NCBI RefSeq assembly: GCF_021491355.1
Contig: NZ_JAKENF010000005.1
Span: forward strand, 1-64,000
Reading direction: 5' to 3'
Length of the DNA: 64,000 bases
Source of the DNA: Alitabrizicola rongguiensis
GTDB lineage: Bacteria > Pseudomonadota > Alphaproteobacteria > Rhodobacterales > Rhodobacteraceae
A model generated the notes under the pieces. The model had not been told where the DNA came from, ran no database searches, and saw only the letters and a program-made list of their open reading frames with translations. The stretch's first letter is position 1. Every line of letters starts with the position of its first letter. Both the position numbers and the translations under genes were made by a program. Below, one piece after another: positions 55,499 through 61,823 of the stretch.

Positions 55499-55957
55499 AT
55501 GTCCGTCGAACGCCCCTTCTCGCAGGAAATCCTTGCCCGCCGTCGCTGGATGGGGCTGGCGGCGCGCTCCGGTCCTGATCGGCTGCGAGAGCTTCTGCCG
55601 GATCTGCCGGCTCATGAACTGCTCCGCACGCCCGAGATCGGCGCGGTGATGGTGCAGGGGCGTGCCGGCGGCACCGGGACACCGTTCAATCTTGGCGAGA
55701 TGACCGTGACCCGCTGTTCGGTCAGGCTCGCAAGCGGAGAGGTCGGCCATGCCCATGTGCAGGGGCGCGACCGCGACCATGCCCGCCGTGCGGCCATTCT
55801 CGATGCCCTGATGCAGACCGACGCTGCGCCGGACCTGGAAGGCAAGGTGCTGTCGCCCCTTGCCCAGGAGGAAGCCGCCAGACGCGCGTCCCGCGCCGCG
55901 AGGGCGGCGACGACGCGGGTCGAGTTCTTCACGCTGGTCCGGGGGGAAGACCAATGA
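55499..55957 (+). CDS. phnG: C-P lyase core subunit PhnG
   Basis: A 152-residue PhnG: it contains RPFSQEILARRRWMGLAARSG, the middle motif RTPEIGAVMVQGRAGGTGTPFNLGEMTVTRC and the C-terminal QEEAARRASRAARAATTRVEF. PhnG is part of the PhnGHIJ core complex that attaches the phosphonate to the ribose of ATP. First gene of the C-P lyase operon, overlapping phnH by four bases. Confidence 0.95.
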   Translation: MSVERPFSQEILARRRWMGLAARSGPDRLRELLPDLPAHELLRTPEIGAVMVQGRAGGTGTPFNLGEMTVTRCSVRLASGEVGHAHVQGRDRDHARRAAILDALMQTDAAPDLEGKVLSPLAQEEAARRASRAARAATTRVEFFTLVRGEDQ

Positions 55958-56523
55958 TGTCGCAGGCGCTTGGCGGCGGCTTCGCCGATGCTCCGGTCCA
56001 GTCCGCGCGTGCGTTTCGCACCGCGCTTGATGCAATGGCGCGACCTGGCCGCATCCTCCGCGTCGGCGGGGCAAAGCCGCCCGCGCCGCTGTCGGTCGCC
56101 GCGGGGGTGCTGTTGCTGACGCTCTGCGACCGGACCACACCGCTGCATCTCGCGCCGGGCCATGATGCGCCCGAGATCCGCGACTGGGTCACCTTTCATA
56201 CCGGCGCGCCGTTGGTCACGCCCGGTGCTGCCGCCTTTGCGCTTGGCCGGTGGGAAGCGCTTCAGCCGGTCACCCGTTTCCGCATCGGCCAGCCCGATTA
56301 TCCCGATCGCTCTGCTACTCTGATCGTCGAGTTGGACGAACTGACCAATGAGGGGGCTGTGCTGACCGGGCCGGGGATCGAGACAGTGGCCCGGCTTTCG
56401 CTGCCGGAGCTTTCTGCTTTCCATCTGAATCGTGACATTTTCCCATTGGGTTATGACACGTTTTTGACGTCCCGTGACAAGATCGCCGGCCTGCCGCGCT
56501 CGACCCGCGTGGAGGCCGGCTGA
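55954..56523 (+). CDS. phnH: C-P lyase core subunit PhnH
   Basis: A 189-residue PhnH with GFADAPVQSARAFRTALDAMARPGRI at the start and TFHTGAPLVTPGAAAFALG in the centre. It is a structural member of the PhnGHIJ complex. The stop and the phnI start share one base (TGATG). Confidence 0.95.
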   Translation: MMSQALGGGFADAPVQSARAFRTALDAMARPGRILRVGGAKPPAPLSVAAGVLLLTLCDRTTPLHLAPGHDAPEIRDWVTFHTGAPLVTPGAAAFALGRWEALQPVTRFRIGQPDYPDRSATLIVELDELTNEGAVLTGPGIETVARLSLPELSAFHLNRDIFPLGYDTFLTSRDKIAGLPRSTRVEAG

Positions 56524-57620
56524 TGTATGTTGCGGTCAAGGGCGGCGAGCGGGCGATCGACAATGCCCATGCCTGGCTTGCCGAGGTCCGGCGTGGCGAC
56601 CGGGACGTGCCGGAGCTGACCGTCGCGCAGATCCGCGAACAGATGACCCTGGCGGTGAACCGGGTCATGGCCGAGGGGTCGCTCTACGATCCGGATCTGG
56701 CTGCGCTGGCGATCAAGCAGGCGCGGGGCGACCTGATCGAGGCGATCTTTCTCGTCCGGGCCTACCGGACCACCTTGCCGCGTCTCGGCTCGTCGGCGCC
56801 GGTCGAGACCGGCGCGATGGCGGTGACACGCCGGATTTCCGCAACCTTCAAGGATCTGCCGGGCGGTCAGATCCTGGGGCCGACCTTCGACTACACCCAC
56901 CGGCTGATCGACTTCGCCTTGGCGGCAGAAGGCGCTGATGCGGCCGAACCGGCGATGCCCGCCGTGGACAAGGTCGAAGAGGTTCCGCATGTCATGGAAT
57001 TTCTCAACAAAGACGGACTGATACAGTCTGAACTTCAAGAGGGCGCGCAAGTGCCGGACCTCACCCGCGAGCCGATGGAGCTTCCCGCGTCCCGGCCGCT
57101 GCGGCTGCAGGCGCTGGCGCGGTCGGATGAAGGGTTCCTGCTGTCGCTCGCCTATTCGACGCAGCGCGGTTACGGGCGGACCCATGCCTTTGTGGGCGAG
57201 CTTCGCATCGGGACGGTCGCGGTCGAGATGGAGGTTCCGGAGCTCGGCTTTCCGGTCGAGATCGGCGAGATCGAACTGACCGAATGCGAGACGGTCAACC
57301 AGTTTACCGGCTCGAAAACCGAGCCGGCGCAGTTCACCCGTGGCTATGGGCTGGTCCTGGGGCAGAGCGAGCGCAAGGCGATCTCGATGAGCCTTGTCGA
57401 CCGGGCGCTGCGCTGGCGCGAGCTGGGCGAGGATTTCTCAGGAGCGCCTGCACAGGATGAGGAATTCGTGCTGATGCACGCCGACAATATCCAGGCGACC
57501 GGGTTCCTCGAACATATCAAGCTGCCGCATTACGTGGATTTCCAGGCCGAGCTGGAACTGATCCGCAAGCTGCGGCGCGAGACGGAGCCGAGTGATCTGG
57601 CGGCGGAGGAGCAGCCATGA
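56523..57620 (+). CDS. phnI: C-P lyase core subunit PhnI (nucleosidase/ribosyl transfer)
   Basis: A 365-residue PhnI beginning MYVAVKGGERAIDNAHAWLAE and with EQMTLAVNRVMAEGSLYDPDLAALAIKQARGD. With PhnG, PhnH and PhnL it displaces adenine from ATP and forms the 5-triphosphoribosyl phosphonate. It overlaps phnJ by four bases. Confidence 0.96.
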   Translation: MYVAVKGGERAIDNAHAWLAEVRRGDRDVPELTVAQIREQMTLAVNRVMAEGSLYDPDLAALAIKQARGDLIEAIFLVRAYRTTLPRLGSSAPVETGAMAVTRRISATFKDLPGGQILGPTFDYTHRLIDFALAAEGADAAEPAMPAVDKVEEVPHVMEFLNKDGLIQSELQEGAQVPDLTREPMELPASRPLRLQALARSDEGFLLSLAYSTQRGYGRTHAFVGELRIGTVAVEMEVPELGFPVEIGEIELTECETVNQFTGSKTEPAQFTRGYGLVLGQSERKAISMSLVDRALRWRELGEDFSGAPAQDEEFVLMHADNIQATGFLEHIKLPHYVDFQAELELIRKLRRETEPSDLAAEEQP

Positions 57621-58477
57621 GCGACTACAACTTCGCCTATCTCGACGAACAGACCAAGCGGATGATCCGCCGCGCGATCCTGAAGGGTGTGGCGATCCCC
57701 GGTTACCAGGTTCCCTTCGCCAGCCGTGAGATGCCGATGCCCTATGGTTGGGGGACAGGGGGCGTGCAGGTCACGGCGGCCTGCCTGACGCCTGACGATG
57801 TGCTCAAGGTCATCGACCAGGGCGCGGACGACACGACCAACGCCGTGTCGATCCGCCGTTTCTTCCAGAAGACCGCCGGGGTCGAGGTGACCGAAGCGAC
57901 GGCAGAGGCCACGATCATCCAGACGCGCCACCGCATCCCGGAGACGCCCCTGACCGAGGGCCAGATCCTGGTCTACCAGGTTCCGATCCCGGAACCCTTG
58001 CGCTTTCTCGAGCCCCGCGAGACCGAGACGCGGCGGATGCATGAACTCGAGGAGTACGGGCTGATGCATGTGAAGCTCTACGAGGACATCGCCCGCCACG
58101 GAACGATTGCAACCTCTTACGACTATCCGGTCAGGGTCGAAGGGCGCTATGTGATGGATCCCTCGCCGATCCCCAAGTTCGACAATCCGAAGCTGTCGGG
58201 CAACCCGGCGCTGCAATTGTTCGGCGCGGGCCGCGAGCAGCGGATCTATGCGCTGCCGCCCTATACGCAGGTTGTGAGCCTCGACTTCGAGGATCACCCC
58301 TTCGTCGCGTCGAAGGCAGAGCATGACTGCGACCTGTGCGGAGCGAGCGACAGCTATCTGGACGAGGTCATTACCGACGATCAGGGCAACCGGATGTTCG
58401 TCTGTTCGGACACGGACTATTGTCGGACGCGCCGGGCGGCGGGGCTGGTGGGCCGGCTCGGGGGAGAGGCGGCGTGA
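57617..58477 (+). CDS. phnJ: Alpha-D-ribose-1-methylphosphonate 5-phosphate C-P lyase
   Basis: A 286-residue radical-SAM-type enzyme that breaks the carbon-phosphorus bond. The C-terminal cluster motif is complete and exactly spaced (C-x2-C-x21-C-x5-C, starting CDLC near residue 236), and the N-terminal glycine region AIPGYQVPFASREMPMPYGWG is present. These features indicate an active enzyme. Overlaps phnK by four bases (GTGA). Confidence 0.97.
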   Translation: MSDYNFAYLDEQTKRMIRRAILKGVAIPGYQVPFASREMPMPYGWGTGGVQVTAACLTPDDVLKVIDQGADDTTNAVSIRRFFQKTAGVEVTEATAEATIIQTRHRIPETPLTEGQILVYQVPIPEPLRFLEPRETETRRMHELEEYGLMHVKLYEDIARHGTIATSYDYPVRVEGRYVMDPSPIPKFDNPKLSGNPALQLFGAGREQRIYALPPYTQVVSLDFEDHPFVASKAEHDCDLCGASDSYLDEVITDDQGNRMFVCSDTDYCRTRRAAGLVGRLGGEAA

Positions 58478-59298
58478 ACGCACGAATTTTCTACGAAAAT
58501 TCTGAAACTTCGCAGGAATTTCGGTGTGCGGAGCGGCCACTTCTGGCGGTTCGTGGGCTGACGAAACGCTATGGCGAGCGGATCGGCTGCGCCGAGGTCA
58601 GCTTCAATCTCTGGCCGGGCGAGGTACTGGGCATCGTCGGCGAAAGCGGGTCGGGGAAATCGACGCTGCTCTCCTGCCTTGCCGGGCATCTGGCGCCGGA
58701 CGAGGGCGAAGTGGTCTTTGCCACCGCCGAGGGGCCGCGCGACACAGTGACGATGTCGGAGGCCGAGCGCCGCCGGCTGGCGAGGACAGACTGGGCCTTC
58801 GTGCATCAGAACCCCCGCGACGGGCTGCGCATGGGCGTCAGTGCCGGCGGCAATGTCGGTGAGCGCCTGATGGCGGTGGGCGCACGGAACTACGGCGCGA
58901 TCCGGGGGCGGGCGCTCGACTGGCTGGAGCGGGTCGAGATCGCAGCGGACCGGATCGACGACCGGCCGCGCGCCTTTTCGGGCGGCATGCAGCAGCGCCT
59001 GCAGATTGCGCGGAACCTTGTCACAGGACCGCGGCTCGTGTTCATGGACGAGCCGACCGGGGGGCTTGACGTCTCGGTGCAGGCGCGGCTTCTGGACCTT
59101 CTGCGCGGGCTGGTGCGCGAGATGGGCCTGTCGGTCATCATCGTGACCCACGACCTTGCCGTGGTGCGCCTGCTGGCAGACCGGCTGATGGTGATGAAGG
59201 GGGGCCGCGTGGTCGAACAGGGGCTGACCGATCAGGTGCTGGACGATCCCCGGCACGCCTACACGCAGCTTCTGGTCTCCTCGGTCCTGCAGGTGTGA
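58474..59298 (+). CDS. phnK: Phosphonate C-P lyase system ATPase-like protein PhnK
   Basis: A 274-residue ABC-type ATPase with Walker A GESGSGKSTLLSCL, signature AFSGGMQQRLQIARNL and Walker B LVFMDEPTGGLDVS. It binds the core complex rather than a membrane permease. The GTG at 58474 overlaps the phnJ stop. Residues 4-17 (ARIFYENSETSQEF) are encoded by the 41-bp dispersed repeat, inserted in frame before the family N-terminus (PLLAVRGLTKRYG). No alternative start lies between the repeat and that point, so the repeat is translated. Confidence 0.94.
   Translation: MNARIFYENSETSQEFRCAERPLLAVRGLTKRYGERIGCAEVSFNLWPGEVLGIVGESGSGKSTLLSCLAGHLAPDEGEVVFATAEGPRDTVTMSEAERRRLARTDWAFVHQNPRDGLRMGVSAGGNVGERLMAVGARNYGAIRGRALDWLERVEIAADRIDDRPRAFSGGMQQRLQIARNLVTGPRLVFMDEPTGGLDVSVQARLLDLLRGLVREMGLSVIIVTHDLAVVRLLADRLMVMKGGRVVEQGLTDQVLDDPRHAYTQLLVSSVLQV
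58483..58523 (+). repeat. Dispersed 41-bp double-hairpin repeat, copy 2 (inside phnK)
   Basis: This copy matches the minus-strand copy at 8131-8171 at 38 of 41 positions, with mismatches in the second hairpin only. The first hairpin is the perfect GAATTTTC-TAC-GAAAATTC. It lies within the first 17 codons of phnK and is AT-rich compared with the surrounding coding sequence. It looks like a short mobile or amplified palindromic element tolerated in frame. Confidence 0.75.
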
Positions 59299-59300
59299 CG

Positions 59301-59981
59301 ATGATCCATGTGTCTGATCTGTCGAAGAGTTTCACCCTGCACAACCAGGGCGGCGCGGTGATCCCGGTGATGGCGGGGGCAGCGCTTTCGGTTGAGCCGG
59401 GGGAATGCGTCGGGCTGACCGGTGCGTCCGGGGCGGGGAAATCGACGCTTATGCGGATGGTCTATGGCAACTACCTCGCCGCAGCCGGGTCGATCCGTGT
59501 CGGCGATCTGGACGTGGCGCAGGCCGAGCCACGCGAGATCATTGTGCTTCGGCGCCGGACGCTTGGCTATGTCAGTCAGTTCCTGCGGGTCGTGCCACGG
59601 GTGCCGACGATCGAGGTGGTGGCCGAGCCGCTTCTGGTGCTTGGCGTCGCCCGGGATGAGGCGCGGGACCGGGCTGCGGCGCTTCTGGCGCGGCTCAATA
59701 TCCCCGAGCGGCTTTGGGGCCTGTCACCCACCACCTTCTCTGGCGGCGAGCAGCAGCGGGTCAACATCGCGCGCGGCTTCGTCCATACCTATCCGGCGCT
59801 GCTGCTCGACGAGCCGACGGCAAGCCTCGATGCGGCCAACCGCGAGGTGGTGCTGCAGTTGATCGGAGAGGCCAAGGCGCGGGGCGCGGCGATCCTGGGC
59901 ATCTTCCACGACGAAGGGGCGCGAGTCCGGGTCTGCGACCGGCTGGTGGATGTCACACACTTCACCCCGGGCGCGGCATGA
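59301..59981 (+). CDS. phnL: Phosphonate C-P lyase system ATPase-like protein PhnL
   Basis: A 226-residue ABC-type protein with Walker A TGASGAGKSTLMRMVYGNY, signature TFSGGEQQRVNIARGF and Walker [12 protein letters not shown]. It helps the core complex in the first, nucleosidase-like step. ATG 59301 begins two bases after the phnK stop; a GTG at 59295 that overlaps the stop would add two residues and cannot be excluded. Overlaps phnN by four bases. Confidence 0.95.
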   Translation: MIHVSDLSKSFTLHNQGGAVIPVMAGAALSVEPGECVGLTGASGAGKSTLMRMVYGNYLAAAGSIRVGDLDVAQAEPREIIVLRRRTLGYVSQFLRVVPRVPTIEVVAEPLLVLGVARDEARDRAAALLARLNIPERLWGLSPTTFSGGEQQRVNIARGFVHTYPALLLDEPTASLDAANREVVLQLIGEAKARGAAILGIFHDEGARVRVCDRLVDVTHFTPGAA

Positions 59982-60526
59982 GCGGGCGCATCTTCGCCAT
60001 CGTCGGACCGTCTGGCGTCGGCAAGGACACGTTGCTGGCCGGGGCAGTCGCCGCCGATCCCCGCCTGCACTGGGCGAAGCGGGTCATCACCCGTCCGGCC
60101 TCGGCTGGCGGAGAGCCCTTCGAAGGCGTCACGGTCGAAGAGTTCGAGCGGCGTCGCGCGGCCGGAGAGTTTGCATTGCACTGGACGGCGCATGGCCTGT
60201 CCTACGGCATCCCGACGAGCGAAATCGCGGGGCTTGCCGAGGGGCGCGACATCCTGTTCAACGGCTCGCGCGCGGCGTTGCCCGCGGCGCGCGCGGCTTT
60301 TCCGGAGGTGCGGGTGATCCGGATCTCGGCACCCTCCTCGGTTCTGGCGGAACGGCTTCTGGCGCGGGGGCGCGAAAGCCGGGCCGAGATCGAGGCGCGG
60401 CTGGCCCGCGCCAGCTATGATCTGCCACCCGATTGCGCGGTGATCGACATCCGGAACGACTCCACCCCGCAGGTCGGGATTGCGCGCCTTTGTGCGGCGT
60501 TGCGCGAAACGAGGCATGTCCTGTGA
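59978..60526 (+). CDS. phnN: Ribose 1,5-bisphosphate phosphokinase
   Basis: A 182-residue guanylate-kinase-like enzyme with the P-loop IVGPSGVGKDTLLAG at residues 7-21 and VITRPASAGGEPFEGVTVEEFE. It makes phosphoribosyl diphosphate from ribose 1,5-bisphosphate, the last step of ribose recycling in this pathway. Overlaps phnM by four bases (GTGA). Confidence 0.94.
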   Translation: MSGRIFAIVGPSGVGKDTLLAGAVAADPRLHWAKRVITRPASAGGEPFEGVTVEEFERRRAAGEFALHWTAHGLSYGIPTSEIAGLAEGRDILFNGSRAALPAARAAFPEVRVIRISAPSSVLAERLLARGRESRAEIEARLARASYDLPPDCAVIDIRNDSTPQVGIARLCAALRETRHVL

Positions 60527-61662
60527 CCGAGACAATCCTTGCAAACGCCTCACTGGTTCTGCCTGGCGAAGTGATCCGCGGCAGTCTGCGGATGGCGGAG
60601 GGGAAGATCGCTGCCATCGATTCAGGCGGTGCCGTCGCGAAGGGCGCGATCGACTGCGGCGGCGACCTCGTCGCGCCGGGCCTGATCGAGTTGCATACTG
60701 ACAACCTCGAACGCCACATCCAGCCGCGGCCCAAGGTCGACTGGCCGCATGCCGCCGCGATCATTGCCCATGACGCGGAACTGGCCAGCGTCGGCATCAC
60801 CACGGTCTTCGATGCGCTGCGGGTGGGTTCGATCGTGACCAGCAACACCAATTACGGCGAATATGCTCGGGCGCTCGCGACCGAGATCCTTGCCCTGCGG
60901 GCCGAAAATGCCCTGCGGATCAGCCATTTCCTGCATCTGCGGGCCGAGATCGTGTCGCTGACGCTCATCGACGAACTGAACAGCTTCGGTCCGGATGACC
61001 GTGTCGGCATTGTCAGCCTGATGGACCATACCCCGGGCCAGCGCCAGTTCCGCGACATCCGCAAGCTGGCTGACTACATGATCGGCAAGCACGGGATGAG
61101 CGAGGCGGCCTTTGCCGCCCATGTCGCCGAGCAGCAGGACGTCTCGGCCCGGATCGGGGCGGTGCACGAGGCGGCTGCGGTTGCGGCGGCACGGCGCTTT
61201 GGCGCGGTGCTGGCGAGCCATGACGACACGACAGCGCAACAGGTGGCGGTCTCGGCCGGACATGGCGTGCATTTCGCCGAGTTTCCGACAACCGTAGAGG
61301 CCGCGGCGGCCTGCCATGCCCATGGCATCAAGGTGATGATGGGCGCGCCGAACCTGATCCGGGGCGGCTCGCATTCCGGCAATGTCTCGGCGCGGGCGCT
61401 GGCCGAGGCGGGGCTTCTCGACATCGTCTCGTCGGATTACGTGCCCTCGGCGCTTCTGTCGGCGGCGTTGATGCTGGGCGATCTCTGGGGCGACATGGCG
61501 CGGGCCATCGCAACGGTGACACGCGCGCCGGCCGAAGCGACGGGACTGACCGATCGCGGTCGGCTTGAGGTCGGTGCGCGGGCAGATGTGATCCGGCTGC
61601 ACCGGATCGGCCAGGCGGCGGCGCTGCGGGGAACCTGGGTCCAGGGGCGGCGGGTGGGCTGA
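60523..61662 (+). CDS. phnM: Alpha-D-ribose 1-methylphosphonate 5-triphosphate diphosphatase
   Basis: A 379-residue amidohydrolase-superfamily enzyme that removes diphosphate from the triphosphate intermediate before PhnJ acts. Metal motif LIELHTDNLERHI near residue 57, HFLHLRAEI, and later ASHDDTT and DIVSSDYVPSAL carry the expected histidines and aspartates. GTG start at 60523. Last gene of the operon, followed by a strong terminator. Confidence 0.95.
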   Translation: MTETILANASLVLPGEVIRGSLRMAEGKIAAIDSGGAVAKGAIDCGGDLVAPGLIELHTDNLERHIQPRPKVDWPHAAAIIAHDAELASVGITTVFDALRVGSIVTSNTNYGEYARALATEILALRAENALRISHFLHLRAEIVSLTLIDELNSFGPDDRVGIVSLMDHTPGQRQFRDIRKLADYMIGKHGMSEAAFAAHVAEQQDVSARIGAVHEAAAVAAARRFGAVLASHDDTTAQQVAVSAGHGVHFAEFPTTVEAAAACHAHGIKVMMGAPNLIRGGSHSGNVSARALAEAGLLDIVSSDYVPSALLSAALMLGDLWGDMARAIATVTRAPAEATGLTDRGRLEVGARADVIRLHRIGQAAALRGTWVQGRRVG

Positions 61663-61774
61663 GCGACGCGGGAGTGCCGCGATCACACCTCTAGCAGTTG
61701 TCGATTTTCGAACTTGCGCGCGTTTCTGCACTGCAGTATTCGATCCCAGATTTGCACAAATCATACTTCTGACG

Positions 61775-61808
61775 AAAACCCGCCGGCATCGCTGCCGGCG
61801 GGTCTTTT
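61775..61808 (+). terminator. Bidirectional rho-independent terminator after phnM
   Basis: ACCCGCCGGCA (61778-61788) and TGCCGGCGGGT (61793-61803) form a perfect 11-bp stem with a 4-base loop. A TTTT run follows at 61805-61808 and AAAA precedes at 61775-61778, so it can stop transcription from both the phn operon and the convergent VWA-protein gene. The 100 bases between phnM and this site show nothing else. Confidence 0.9.
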
Positions 61809-61823
61809 CATTGGATGATGCGG

